Source: Camellia lanceoleosa (lineage: Eukaryota; Streptophyta; Magnoliopsida; Ericales; Theaceae). From it: a stretch of DNA of 64,000 nt. The stretch's first letter is position 1. Each line of letters begins with the position of its first letter. The translations under genes were made by a program, and so were the position numbers. The stretch is taken from NCBI GenBank assembly GCA_025200525.1, contig CM045758.1, forward strand, positions 64,726,598-64,790,597. The letters run 5' to 3'. The notes beneath the pieces are model-generated. The model was given only the letters and a program-made list of their open reading frames with translations, ran no database searches and was not told the DNA's origin. This document shows, piece by piece, positions 34,526 through 46,684 of the stretch.

Positions 34526-35209
34526 TCTCCTCCTTGTCCTCTGAGCTGTTGATGCTAGGAATTTGGAAAATCCCACCACTTCCAATACCCTCCAGTGATC
34601 AATTCTTATGAGGGCGCACCCATTTGCTTATCAAGTTGTAATTGGTTTGCTACCTGATTATTACGATGCATTGCTTTGTTTTCAAAACGCAGCTTCAATT
34701 TCAGTCACATTGTTGTGTGATGCCTTGCGATGCGATGCATAGAACACGCAAATGTAACACCTTTTGAACAAATAGCTGTTTCATTTCCATCATATGTTTT
34801 ACAAAAAACAACACACGCTTTTGAGAAATAAAACCTGCCCGAGGCAGTACAATGTGCTTAAACTCCTAGTAAAAAGGAAAGTAAAGCAGAAGAATAGTAG
34901 GGTAGCAGAGTGCTGGGTTTGACACCGGTAACCTCCCCCTTTCGATCATCGTATCTTTTGCGCCCTTGTTCGGGTCAATCATGTGATTTGGCACCTTTAT
35001 CACTTAAGGTAGTCCAAGAAACTGCGCCTCCAGAACATAAGTGGAGCTTTGAGTTGACCTCGTACCACAACTTTCATAAGCAATGCTCGGGACATGCGAA
35101 GGACGTCCCTTCCCGTATCCTTTTATATCTTGTGAATTCTCTGAATCATTTCAATCATACTGAGTTGCAGTACGTTGCATTCCAATATCATGTTTACCAT
35201 GATCAGTTT
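34526..35209 (+). other. Element B spacer between antisense gene and tandem array
   Basis: No coding signal I trust. It would contain the antisense gene's distal promoter; I see no clear TATA box on the minus strand. Confidence 0.5.
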
Positions 35210-35595
35210 CAAGTTTCTCTATATACACATTGCATTGTATGCGTGCATTGCTTTACTGATATGTGTTCAAGTTTCTCTATATACACATTGCATTGTATGC
35301 GTGCATTGCTTTACTGATATGTGTTCAAGTTTCTCTATATACACATTGCATTGTATGCGTGCATTGCTTTACTGATATGTGTTGAAGTCTCCTGTTATAC
35401 ACATTGCATTGTATGCGTGCATTGCTTTACTGATATGTGTTCAAATACCCCTTTATACACATTGCGTGCACGGGTGCATTGCTTTACTCACATGTGTTCA
35501 AGTTCTCTTTCCAACACATTGCGTGCATACGTGCATTGCTTTATTCACATGTGTTCAATCCTACTATCTTGCTATACACATTGCATGCATTGTCA
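35210..35595 (+). repeat. 58-bp tandem array in B 3' region
   Basis: Unit starts (CAAGTTTCTC or variants) at 35210, 35268, 35326, 35384, 35442, 35499 and 35556, so period 58 then 57. The unit contains ACACATTGCATTGTATGCGT and GCATTGCTTTACTGATATG. Copies 1-3 are nearly identical, later ones diverge. Because 58 is not a multiple of 3 the repeat is open in more than one frame, which produces spurious ORFs of MCSSFSIYTLHC type. Confidence 0.9.
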
Positions 35596-35995
35596 ACAAT
35601 ATTGTACTGTTAAGTTTGCTTTCTTGCGTGCGCATTTTATGTATGTACTTCATTTTTTGAGTCGGTGCAACGGACGAGAGCCGACAGTATTGTTCCTCTC
35701 TCGTGAGACGCTTCCGAGAATTGCATAATTCTCTTACATCCTTTCCGCATTGTAGTGTAGATTGGTATGCTGCTATAGCTTATTTGCATGTGTGTGCTTC
35801 ATTACACTTCTTTTGCATGATCATAAGTTATGCTCGGCTTCTTGCATTATCTTGCATTTTGCCCCCGCGCCGCAAGATATCTTGTTTGTCTTGCATGTTT
35901 GTCCAAGTCTGACCTTGTCAAAAAAAATGGTCGCTCTCGGCTTTGACATTCACTCCGTCATTGTTATGACTTCCGAGTTCTCAAAGAGGGGCAAT
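35596..35995 (+). other. Element B 3' untranslated segment and polypurine tract
   Basis: The stretch AACAATATTGTACTGTTAAG to CTTGTCAAAAAAAATGG is homologous to A's 50530-51053. It ends TCAAAGAGGGGCAATC; the purine tract AAAGAGGGG (35985-35992) abuts the 3' LTR and should prime plus-strand DNA synthesis. Confidence 0.65.
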
Positions 35996-38900
35996 CAGAG
36001 ACACCCCATTTTTGACCGTCCTCAAGACCTGGACGTCACCGCTTGAACACTCGGTGATTATCCATGTTCGTGTTCGTTTGGAGTTCCCGGAGTTCTCGGC
36101 TACGCGCCTTGCCTCAGGACCTCCGAACTTGACCGTTTTGCATCTGGTTGTGCACCAAACACTTGTGTTTTGCCTTGGATGGGCAGGGAATGCCTTGTGA
36201 GGCATCCCCACACACCACCGGCAGTGGCTAGAGGCCACCGGCTGGTTGGTGTTGCCATCTGCACTATATTGTGCCGGTCGGCAGTAAATTTTGTCAAAAT
36301 GACAATTTTGCCCTGCCGACTACAGTGGAGTTGCTTTTTGAGATATTTTTAGGCAGCTGTATCACACTTGCTTCCCTCTATACACATATGGAGGGATGAG
36401 CCTCTTGTTTGCTTAGTGGCTAAGCTTACAAAGTTGTCTCCTCTATAAGAGGAGGCCTTGTCTTCTTGGTTGAGGGGTTGGCCATTTGAGAGATCAAAAA
36501 CCAGAGCTCATATATCTCTCTCTCTCTATATTTTCCATCTCTCTCATCCTTGTGTGTGTATTTTAGACCTAGATAGTGTGTTTTACCTTACTTTTACACC
36601 ATTACACACACTATTACACCTAGCTCTGAGATTGAGGGACTTGGAGGTTTGTTTGTGGTGATTTTGGACTGACTTTGACCACTAGAGAGTGGCTGGACCA
36701 CCTGCTCTTCAAAGGATCTTCAAGGGTAAACTCTTTACTTTAGTTTCCCCATTCTTGCAACTAGTTTCTACCCCTCTTGCTTTGTGTTTTGAGCTTTGCC
36801 TATAACTGAAAAAACTCTTGTTTTTACTTGCTCTTGAACCTTCATTAAGGTCATTTTGTGGTTTGAGTAAAGGCTCACCCTTTTAGGCTTTGTTTGGCCA
36901 TTTTGGTGTCCTTTTGGTAAGGCTTTGTTTACTTGGTTTTTTTTGGTCTTTTCACCACTGAAAACCAGTAGGTTTTTAGTGGTGAGGAAGGTGTTTTGAA
37001 GTCTCATATAGGGGAGGGACACCCCTCTCCCCTTTGTCCCTTACTTGCCTTTGTTTTTGGCCTAAAAAAATAGCATGTGTGCATGGTTGTTTTTGGCTTC
37101 ATTTCAAAGCATATTTGTGGTTAATATGACATGTTATGCCTCTGTTTTAGGTTAGATTTGTGCCCCCTAACATGCCTCTCATACTTGCTTTGTAATGCTC
37201 TCTTATGCTTAGAAGTAGGCCATGCAACTAGGCCATATCCTTTGCATGTTTTAGCATAATTCCATGAGGGCATTAGCATCATATTGCTATGTGTAAGGGT
37301 CATTAGCCTTGTTTTTGCCATGTTTGGCATGTTTGGTGTTGTTATCTTGTTTGTTGGCTTGCAAGCCTTGGATGTGTGAGTCCTTAGCATGTTTAGCCTA
37401 CCTCGATCTTATGATTTGGCATCACTTAGATCACATTTCAGTCCCCATTCCATGCCTATATGTCTCCATTTATCACCTCTTCCATGTCTTGAAGTGTTGG
37501 TCTCTTATGCTTTAAAGAGGGTATTGTGCATGCTTGCATGATTAATGCATTTTGGGGCTGCCATATAAGGGGATTTGGGTGTATTTTTGCATGCTAAGAA
37601 ACTGTTTTTGGTTGTCCAACATGTGCCATGAGTGGTCATATTAATGATAGTTAGATGCTCTCTTTGATGCTCTTGGTTTTGGGCCTATTTACTTACATGC
37701 TTGTATAGCATTTTGGTCACCATTTTGGGTGTGTTTTGCCTGCTTTTGGGGAGATTTGAAGGCTGCCTCATTGTAGTTAAATCCACCATTGCATGCTTGT
37801 CTCATGGTGGTTGCTTAATTGATTCATTAAGTGTTACTACATGTCATTCCCATTGCCTTAAGTGTCCATGATTGCATTACACCTTGCATTTTGCATGCCT
37901 AGTATTGCACACTTAATATCATGTTGCATTGCATTTGGTATACCTTGCATTTTTGCATTATTGTTGCATTGTTGAGCCTTGTTGCATACATACATTCCAT
38001 GTCTTGGTTTGGGGTGTCAAACCAAGTGTAAGGGTTGAGAGAAGTTCACACTACAAGTGGTGCAACTTGTTTCAATTCTTGGTCACCAAGGCCCTTGACC
38101 AACACATGATAAGGCCTTGGTTTCATTTGTGTGTTTGCATGCATTTTTACATTAAAATGCAAACTTGGTTCCTTAGGTTATCATGCACCAAGATGCATAA
38201 TTGATGGCCCAAGAACCAAGGGTCATGCTTCCTTGAGTCCCACACATGATAGGAAACATTGGCCATGCATAAATTTGCTCTAAAATCCATATCATGCACT
38301 GTTTGCCTGCTGTTGCTGTCAAACTGTCCTCTGCAGGAATTTTGTGCCGACCGGCAGTATAGAGTGCCGACCGGCACTTTATGAACAACCGATGACTCCA
38401 AATGCAGCCGGTGGCCACATCCTTTAGCCGGTGATGTTCCCCTCCAGCCGGTGGTGATCTTCAGTGTATGTAGGAGGTGTTCTGAGACTTTGGCATTTTT
38501 CAGAAAGACAGGACAGTGAAAACAGAGGCAGCAATGTCATGATGCGGGTTTCCGGGCAAGGCGGGCTCAAGCATGCATCATTCATGCATCCCGAGGTGGG
38601 CGGCTGGGGCCACATTTCCTTTTTGCATTTATTTGTTAAATAAATAGAAATTTTGTAATAATTAATTTATTCTGTATTCGGACTGTATTATTTTGGGACT
38701 GTATTATTCTTTTGGGTCCCTCTGTGCGAGGGCGCAATTGTAATAAGTGTGCGTGAGTAGGTGTATGGCTTCCAACCCCACGTCTTCCTTCCCTTTTATT
38801 TACCTGCTTATGATGGTAGATTAGGGCACATTTAAATTAGCATAACAGTATGATAGCATGTTTGCATTCATTCATCTGTTTCGCATGCGCCGGGCTCGGC

Positions 38901-39757
38901 ACATCATACAAACTGCATTTTATTTCAATTCCAAATTGAATACGTGTTATTTGTAGCATTCTACATGCCATGCTTAGGATAGCCGAGCCTGTCTAGATTG
39001 CATCTTTGCATGTGTTGCATTAGCCATTTTTTAAACATGAACTAGGACATGCATGTTTGCTAACTAGTTTATTGTTTTGGCATGGAGTACAATGTAAGTA
39101 TTTATGCTTTAGCATATCGCATGCGTGTGAATGTTAACATGACAGTAGGCTTACCATGTGGCTAAATGCTTATATGAGATAAGCTGCCTGAATGCCTGTG
39201 GGTGAAGGCTAGATTGCTTGAGTTGGAAAACTCGTTGAAATCCGTGTTTTAGCCTACTTGCGAGTAGCAAATTCCAAAGCATTTTTCAAAACGAACGGAT
39301 ATGCAATGTTTGTTTCCAAATTAGGCGATTTAGTCTATACTTGTTTGCTGCGCGCATAACATAGTAATTCTAGGCTAATAATTGGAATAAGAGCATGTAA
39401 TGTTTTCAAAATCGGATATCACGGTTAGTAGAGGCCGGTCTTCGGACCGGGTGAAAGGGGGTGCTCATAGCTGACCTTCCCCGATCGTACCCAAGCTCCC
39501 GAGCCAAGACCACTTTGGTGATGACGGGCATGTGGCCTTCGGCACCGAGTCAGGGTTTCCTAAATTTCCCATTTTAAAAAAATATTTAGGTGGCGACTCT
39601 GTAATCTGGCAAAGCAGTCCATGTTTGGCACTACTTTTCAAAAAATCTGTTTTCTCAAACGATTTGCCAGAGTTGGACTCTTTGGTTCAGATTTAGAACC
39701 GCAACAAACAAAAAGGGAGTCCGAACTGTAGCGAGGTCCCCCCGCGGACGTGTTACA
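35996..39757 (+). repeat. Element B 3' LTR
   Basis: The first bases are altered (CAGAGACACCCC instead of TGTAGACACCCC) but the rest follows the 5' LTR closely, ending GACGTGTTACA. It carries the inverted array (about 36218-36287), a damaged G-box palindrome, TATA (36444-36450), the six-unit CCGG array (38344-38454) and the internal primer-like motif (39591). Confidence 0.92.
38344..38454 (+). promoter_or_regulatory. Six-unit CCGG array in B 3' LTR
   Basis: Cores at 38351, 38371, 38389 (CCGA), 38408, 38428 and 38448: spacings 20, 18, 19, 20, 20, span 97. Here unit three is CCGATGAC and unit five GCCGGTGATG, intact compared with the 5' LTR, where these are CTGA and CTGG. Confidence 0.7.
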
Positions 39758-39762
39758 GGGAC

Positions 39763-42001
39763 CATATTGCATGTCATTTCAGAGCTGGAAAATATGTGAT
39801 TGTATGCCATATTTCATGCTTAACATGCTTTGGTGGAGTTGCACTTTGTGCCTTAGGTTTGGTCCCTTGCATTTGTGCATGTTTGCATGTGTGTTGTTGC
39901 TTCATTTTCATAATGTATGGCCACTGATTTGAGTGTGGCTGAGGCCCATTCATTTTAGTTTAAGTCTATCTTGCATTATGTATGCCATATCCATGTTGTC
40001 GCATGCTTGATCGTCGCATTGTGTATGCCTTGTTCATGTTTTCGTGCATGTCCATCTTCGTATGTGCATTGCGTACGCCATATAGTTCATGTGCATTGAG
40101 TATGCCATTCTTAGTTCATAGCATTGTGTATGCTAGTTGCATGTTTGCATATCATCCCTCGCATGCTAGCATGATTAGGTTGCATTGCGTTTAGGGTTGC
40201 ATGCTAGTCGTGTTGTGTATGCCATGTCTATTGCATTGTGTTTGGAATAGGGTTTAGTCCAAACACGGGAAATGAGGGACGTTTCATACTCCAAGTGATG
40301 AAACATGCCTCGATTCTCGGTCGTCGACACTCCGAATTACCCATGATGGAGTTTAGGCTTTGTTGTGCTTATATGTGCATTCATTTTACATCGAGTCGTG
40401 CAACCCGACTCCTCGGCCATCATGCATCGAGATGCGTGATTGGTGGCACGAGGATCGAGTACTACACTCCCTGGAGCTTGGGCAATAATGGGGAGAGTGG
40501 TCATGCACACATATGTTGAAAATACTTTGCCATGCCCCTTTCTTGCTCTCTGTTGCAGCAAACTGGAAACTAGTAGCAAAAACTGGTCAGCAGCCTTCTG
40601 GAGCTTTGTACAGTGTTCTATGACCAGTTACAAACAGAGGCAAATCGGGACATCGCGATGGATTTCCCGACAAGGCGACTTGAGCATGCAGGCATCCCTA
40701 TCATTCGGAACAGAGTTGAGGCAGTCCATTTTGTTTAATTTGCATGCTAGTTTCCTTACTTAGTTAATTCGTTAATTAATTAATGTTGTGTAATAATTAG
40801 TTTAATTAGCTTAGATTAGCTCGTTTATTCTGTACTATTCATTCGGACCCTCCGAGGAGGGCAATGTTGTAATAAGTGTGCGTGTGTGTCTGATGCATGG
40901 CTTCCAACCCCACGTCTTTCTCCCTTTTATTTACCAACTTGTGATGGTTAGTTTAGGGCACGTTTCAATTAGTATACTTATGCTTGCATGTTTGCATCCA
41001 TTTATCTGTCTTGCATGCACCGGGCTCGGCGCATCATACTAACTGCATTATATTTCAATTCCGAGTTGAATACGTGTATCAGTTGTTGCATTTTATATGC
41101 CATTTGAGAATAGCCGAGCCTATCTTAGTTGCATTTTTCCATGTGTTGCATTAGGCATTTCAACATAGTTAGGATTCATGCATGATTTCTAATTAGCTTC
41201 TTTATTTGGCTTGGAGTACTCGGTAAGTATTTATGCTTTAGCATCCTTGCATGCGTGTGAGTGACTGCCATGATAGCATGCTTACCATGAGGCTATTTGC
41301 TTATGTGATATAACTGCCTGAATGCCTGTGGGTGAAGGTTGGGTTATTTGAATTGGAACAATTCATCGATTATGAGTTTTAAGCCCACTTGAGAGTGGCA
41401 AAATCATGTTTTCTTAAGCTCACTTGAGGGTGGCAAATCCACATCTTAGCTTACTTGCGAGTAGCACCATCAAACCATCTTTCAAATAAACAAACATGAA
41501 ATGTTTTGTTCCAACTCAAACGATCCAGTCTATACTTGTATGTTGTGTGCATCACATAGTAATTCTAGACTAATAACCGGAATAAGAGCACATAATGTTT
41601 TCAAAACTCGATAGCATGGTTAGTAGAGGCCGATCTTTGATCGGGCGAGTGGGGGTGCTCACGAAGTGACCTTCCCCAATTGTACCCAAGTTCCTGAGCC
41701 GAGGCAACTTTGGTGATGACGGACACGTGGCCTTAGGCACGAGTCTGGGTTTCCTAAATTACCCTAAAAATAAAATATTTAGGTAGCGACTTTGTATCTG
41801 GCAAAGCAGTCCATGTTTGGCACTTCTTTCTAAAAATCAATTTTTCAAAACGATTTGCCGGATTTGGACTCTTTGATGATTCATCGGTCTTGCATTGCAC
41901 TCCACGAGATTAGATACAAGACTGTGACATTTGAGTCCAAACTATAGTGAGCCCAATGAAGAAAACGGGAATCCCTCCCGGGACATTCGGGGACATTTAT
42001 A
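39763..42001 (+). repeat. Element A 5' LTR, second part
   Basis: Resumes at CATATTGCATGTCATTTCAG after the GGGAC duplication and aligns with about 53359-55599. It includes GTAATAAGTGTGCGTGTGTG and TTCCAACCCCACGTCTTTCT, homologous to B's LTR. The end GGACATTTATA is a mutated form of GACGTCTACA. Confidence 0.9.
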
Positions 42002-42006
42002 GTTTC

Positions 42007-42024
42007 TGGCGACTCTACTGGGGA
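42007..42024 (+). other. Element A primer binding site
   Basis: TGGCGACTCTACTGGGGA, five bases after the LTR end. The same start is seen in element D (TGGCGACTTCATTGGGGA). This is the Tat/Ogre-style site, commonly attributed to tRNA-Arg; I did not check it against a tRNA set. Confidence 0.7.
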
Positions 42025-42686
42025 GTTTGGAGAACTTGACTCAAACTCATGATATCTTGTTTTGTTTGCACTTATGTGTTTCTTTGCATTGCATGTGCAT
42101 TGGTGCGCCTAGGCCACCGTGTTTGCCATCTGCTATTCCTGAACAGTTTGCCGAAGGCTGCGTGCCACAATGCCGACTGGTTACGGGCTCTGCCACAATG
42201 GGAACACAAAGCCCGATTGTTACCGGGGCACCCTTTTTGACCATTCAACCTAGTGCATATTCGGAATCCATAGTGACCATTCCAAGCTAGGACATGTTGC
42301 TTACCCGATTGTAGGTTGTGTGAAACAGTTGCGTGCATAGTGAAGCCCTAGCTCCTGACAAAATAGGACAGGGAAACCTTCCCCTAACATAGGGGTGTTT
42401 TGGCTCTCACTTGTTTGCTATGTGCTTTTAGAGTGCGTCTCTACAGGAATGCATGTATCAGTTTGCAAGTTTGGGCATCAGGTCTGCGGGCATCAGCATC
42501 AGTACTTTGAGAATCAGTTATATCTACAGGTATTAGATTCGGATTTGGGGCGATAATTTGGGAAACGATGTCGGTGGTCGAATCTGCTTATCCAAATTAT
42601 GCTTATCTATTACGGTAAAATTGAAATTTGAGATCTTTGTCTGCTTTTCTTTCTTCGGGGTTTAGAGATTCAGTTCAGAGCGACCA
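42025..42686 (+). other. Element A 5' leader
   Basis: Homologous to B's leader (CATGTGCATTGGTGCGCCTA, CCGGGGCACCCTTTTTGACC, AACATAGGGGTGTTTTGGC). No reading frame of note. Confidence 0.6.
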
Positions 42687-43808
42687 GTGTTCCTTTTGCT
42701 GAGGCAAGACAGGAAAAGGCTCACCGATTCGTCAGATCCGTTAGTCACCAATTACGCCACCTCTGTCCAATTCAGTAGATTTATGACGACCCAAAATTCA
42801 GAGGAAATTATGGTTATGGCAGCCACACTAAACCAAGGAATCACCATGCAGGGTGAGACTGATTTTGACATACCACACCCGCTCAGATCGCCTGCCGCAC
42901 GTCCGATCTGGGAACCCCAATTATTTCAAACCTGTGAGCCCACCACCTTTGAGCTGATAGGAATGATTGGTGACTTTCAAAGATCTATGGCTGATCTAGC
43001 CTATGGAATGTCGGCCCCGCCACCAACTGTATCGTATGCCAGAAACTTCATGCCACAGGAGCCCTCGCAACTGGGGCGAATTGTAATTGAGCTCAGCTAA
43101 CCTGAAGCTGTCTCAAGCTTTGGCAATGACCTGTTTGATGACAACGAGGCTTCGCACTGAAGTAGCAACCCAAACCGTCCACCAAGCTGAGGCTAGTGGA
43201 AAGAACAAGGCGAAGGTGGACATTGATCCCTATGAACAACTCCAGCAGGCTGTTGAGGCTCTAAAAGCTGGAGGGTTGAATAAGCAGCAAGTATTCGCAG
43301 TTGTGGCTAAGACTGTGGATGACACTTTCCCTACTCAGACGGAGGGCATTTCAAGCTAAGGGGAAAATCGAGAGAAGGGTCATCATACCAGAACCATTCC
43401 CTCTAACCCTAATTCTGCAGCTAGGAAAAATCAGCAAGCCAAGCCTGTACCTGCTGATCCTTTTGCTAGTGCATCCAATAAAAATGTACAAAACTCGAAG
43501 TATCTGCCCGAGGTCGCAAGATATTCCATGCCCTCTACATGTCTTTGTCCAAGGTGCTTCAGATCCTTGCTGAAAAAGGGCATCTCAAGCCCCTCGAGCC
43601 TTGGCCTCTCCCTAGTCGTCTTCCAGCTGGTCATGACGCTACCCAGTATTGTGCGTACCATCAACAGACCGGTCACCCCACCGACAACTGTTTCCACCTT
43701 CGCCATGAAGTGCAGTATCTGTTTGACAATGAGGTTGTCCTCCAACCTAGCTCGACAAAGTCTGTCACCACTGAGTTGTTGGACTTCGAGGATAATACAA
43801 GTATGTGA
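42687..43808 (+). pseudogene. Element A gag remnant
   Basis: Three frames in series (42687-43100, 43087-43359, 43539-43808). The last is clearly the gag C-terminus, with HLKPLEPWPLPSRLPAGHD and the zinc-binding-like YCAYHQQTGHPTDNCFHLRH, matching B's HLKPLEPRPLPEKL and LRHEIQDLIDNG. The first two frames (AYGMSAPPPTVSYARNFMPQ; IDPYEQLQQAVEALKAGGLN) do not visibly match B's gag, and the Retrotrans_gag core is absent. They may be a diverged N-terminus or unrelated DNA. Confidence 0.6.
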
Positions 43809-44290
43809 TCAGGGGTTGAATCACCTGCGGGCGGTGCTCAGTTTACTTCAGATGTGGCGTGTGGCACGCACTATTTTGAGCATTTGCAAATGATGGTTTT
43901 TGTAGTTTCTAACTTAGGTGTTGAGTTAGTTCTGTGGTTTTGTTTTGAGTCTGTCTCTCTGTTTTGAGTCAGTCTTTTTGATTAAGGGTCTGTCTTGTTG
44001 TATAGAATTAGTCCTGTTGTATAGGAGTCGAGTGATTCCGAGGATGTTACCTCGAATGTCACTATTTTGTTTTGTGCTTGTCTCTTTGCTTTCTTTTTGA
44101 GTCGGTTTCTGCCGGGGAGCAAGTTACACCATAAGACCTAATTGAAACAGCCGTGGTTTTCATGCTTTTGTGCTTGTTTCTGCTTTGAGCTTGTTGTGCC
44201 AGCAAACTTGAATGAAATGGCAGTGATTTTTTCCTACTTTTCTGTGCCTTGAAATCATTGCATTGACCTAAGTTTTTAAAAACTTTTTGA
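43809..44290 (+). other. Element A linker, non-coding
   Basis: T/G-rich sequence with repeated GTTTTGAGTC and GTCTGTC words. Corresponds in position to the protease and acidic linker of B but no protease motif survives. Confidence 0.5.
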
Positions 44291-45003
44291 ACATTGTGAG
44301 AAAAACAAAGAGGAAGGAATTCCTCGGGTTTTGCAAAATTTGATCAATTAAGAGAAAGAGAGGCGTGCTAAGCCCTTATTAATTGAAATCATGTTTGTTA
44401 ATGTGAACACTGAGAAGGATCCTGGCTTGATCCAGATTGGTTTTGCATTGTCTTTAGCGCGAGCGACTAGTCGCTTTCTTAAAAGATTTCAAAAATGTTT
44501 TGCGCGATCCTGCGAAGACCTGTGTGGAATCGCTCTTGAGATTGTGTAGCTTAGGATTGCTCTCAGCCTCGAGACTCGACCTCTTTACTTTTAAACCTTG
44601 AACTTGGATTCAGAATGTTCAACGGTCAACCACAATGTGAGGCCTGTGTGGCCAGATTTGAAGCAGCCCACGAACCAGGGGCAAGAAAATCAAAGGAAGC
44701 TTGCGAAGCTAGATCAAAAGCCCTCGAACTAGGGGCAAAAAAGTCAAATGTGCTCGAAGAGTCAAAAATTGGGTCTTTGCTCAAGCTAATGAAGATCGGC
44801 AAGAATGCCAAATCCCAGAAGGGAGGAAAGAAGAAAGTATTGCTGAACGACAACTGAGTTCCTATCCACAACACTAGGGGCAAATTCAGCCCCCATTGGA
44901 TGGACTCCTACATCATCAACGAACAACAGCCATTCTCCTGGATTCAGATGACTTTAGGATCTCAAAACCATTTGACATGGACAAAGCTACACTTTTACCC
45001 TTG
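44291..45003 (+). pseudogene. Element A pol scraps (RT lead, RNase H, pol end)
   Basis: 44295-44580 aligns at DNA level with B's 28985-29240 (GGTTTTGCAA, ACTGAGAAGGA, TCGCTTTCTTAAAAGATTTC). Next, 44615-44857 encodes QCEACVARFEAAHEPGARKS, a relic of the second RNase H block (YEACIAGLEAALELGAR in B), with a partial duplication of it (ALELGAKKSN). 44860-45003 matches the B pol end (ATCATC, TTTGACATGGACAAAGCTAC, then TGA). The RT palm, first RNase H and integrase are missing, so A lost about 3 kb of pol by internal deletion. Confidence 0.7.
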
Positions 45004-45828
45004 AGAGGCTCGCTGGGCTGAAAACCCGGAAGGGCAACCTAGGCAAAAGTTAGAGCAAGAGAAAACAAGCAAAAAAAAAGAAAAGAAAAGAAGAAAAATG
45101 AAGAAAATGAAAGGAAAAGATGAAAAGAAAAGAAATAAAAAGAATTGAAAGAAAAGAAGAACATAGCTCGCAAGGTTGAAAACCCGGAAAGGCGGCCTTG
45201 ACAAAAGTTGGAGCGCAAAAGGAGAGGTTAATACCCGAGTGTACCTTAACCCCTGAACTACGTAAGGCTTGATTCCCATCTTTGGGATACGTAGGCAACT
45301 TCATTCTGAAGTCCAGCCGTAAAACACTTCGAATTCGACTGTGTCCATGTGATGGTTCTGGTCATCTTTGTCTTCTCTGTATCCGAGAATTTGGTTGTGA
45401 TTGTCACTGTGAGGACTGGTTGCCATGTGCTGTGGTGCTATTCAGACTAGGGGCAACTTTCAGTTGCCATGTGGTGCTGTTCAACGAGGGGCAATTTTCC
45501 ATTGTTTTGGATATGAGGTTGTGCATCTCAAGAGTAAGCTCCGTGTAGGTCGGGCAGTGGTCATTTGCCAAAATAGTTTTTGAGAATTTTTACTAAGGTT
45601 GACTAATTCTCTCGAAAATTATTCCATTTTTCCAAAACTGGACAAGTTCTTGGACCCAAAAAAGGAAATTTTCAGTGCTCATAACCTGACGTGCATGATT
45701 TGAAATCAGAAAATCGAACAAGCATGTTAATCTAACTCTCATGTCGGTCAAAATTGTTTTAGTAGAAAACCAAAACAAAAAATGGTCAAAATGATGAACT
45801 AGAGGCACAGTCGAGTCAGGTGTTCTGT
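45004..45828 (+). other. Element A post-pol region
   Basis: Shares GAAAACCCGGAAGGGC and CTGAACTACGTAAGGCTTGA with B. It also holds an A/G-only tract at 45050-45163 (repeats of AAAAGAAAAG). That tract makes the minus strand read as Phe/Ser/Leu runs, which is not a protein. Confidence 0.6.
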
Positions 45829-46240
45829 CTTTTTCCCGTTGTTAACATACTTGCCAGGAAGGTTACTCTATTCGCCACAAAGGGCACAACTGAGGTTAAT
45901 AACAAAAGGGCTGAAAGCTTTCTCACCCTCCGAGCAGCGAGGTATCAAGCCAAGTGCGAAGCACGAATCGGAATGGATCAAGATACTCCACTGCCTCATC
46001 CGGGGCATCGACTAAACGTCATCGGTGGAAATAGCCGCGAGCTAATAATGTTGGGCGTGAGCCCACAACTTCTTATTTATCCATCAACCACCGAGGAGAG
46101 GGATAAAAAATGAGAGATTGAAGAATAGAGAGATGTGCGTGGAGAGAAAAGTGAGAAAAAGGGCTTTTTCAAAAAAAAAAAAAAAACAGAGCCTGAGGGC
46201 CGAGTGAGGTGAGAATCACAAATGAGAAAGGGTGGGAAAC
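45829..46240 (-). pseudogene. Relic of the antisense gene in element A
   Basis: Plus-strand words GAAATAGCCGCGAGCTAATAA, GTGAGCCCACAACTTC and ATCCATCAACCACC match B's 33455-33515, the start of exon 2. AAAAATGAGAGATTGAAGAA and AGAGAGATGTGCG match B's intron. The acceptor AG has become TC on the minus strand and an in-frame stop follows (GATGGATAAATAAG). Most of exon 1 is gone. The gene was therefore ancestral to both A and B. Confidence 0.6.
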
Positions 46241-46684
46241 AATATCCAGAGAAACAGGCTCCCTGTGCACGTCTGAGTGTCGTGTCTTTTGTTTTGTCTC
46301 GATTCTTGTTTTGAGTCGTTTCAAGTGTTTCTCGTTATGTTTAGGTTGTTTACTTTTTATTTTTCTTCGTTGAGTCGTAGTACGCTGTGTTCAGTCGTAG
46401 GCTCAATACCCGGTTGAGAACCCTTTTCTCATTATCATTTCAAAAATGAATCGCTTTATGCTCAGAGTGTTGTGTCATTCTCCACATTTGTGCAAAATAA
46501 GATTTTGTTCTTTCAAAAACCGCAGGGTTCAACCTGGGTCATGTGGGAATAGTAAAACTAGGACCTATCTGAAGCTATATAGGTTCCAGATTTCGAAGCA
46601 AAAGGAAAAAAGGAAAATGTCGGGCATCCGAGTTTGTTTCAACTTCTGCAAGTTCTGTCATCGCATCCTGTATGTTCAGAATGA
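46241..46684 (+). other. Element A spacer
   Basis: No gene. A GTTTTGTCTC / GAGTCGTTTC-type T/G-rich region precedes the first tandem array. Confidence 0.5.

Larger units (their letters stand above)
20158..39762 (+). mobile_element. Element B: Tat/Ogre-type retrotransposon with antisense gene
   Basis: B spans 20163-39757 (19.6 kb) and is flanked by identical GGGAC repeats (20158-20162 and 39758-39762) inside A's 5' LTR. It has 3.75-kb LTRs starting TGTAGACACCCC and ending ACGTGTTACA, gag, protease, RT, double RNase H and integrase on the plus strand, an antisense spliced gene, a 58-bp tandem array and a polypurine tract. The double RNase H and the long LTRs place it in the Tat/Ogre part of Ty3/Gypsy. 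The LTR pair looks very similar (one difference in about 360 bases at 22081-22440 against 37912-38271), so it is the youngest large insertion. Coding damage shows it is nevertheless non-autonomous now. Confidence 0.92.

Noticed and set aside
35175..35728. Plus-strand frames with repeated SLYTHCIVCVHCFTDMC
   Set aside because: Products of the 58-bp tandem repeat read in different frames, not a cysteine-rich protein.
44995..45304. Hydrophobic Phe/Leu-rich minus-strand ORFs that look like membrane proteins
   Set aside because: They are the complement of an A/G-only tract (45050-45163); composition effect.
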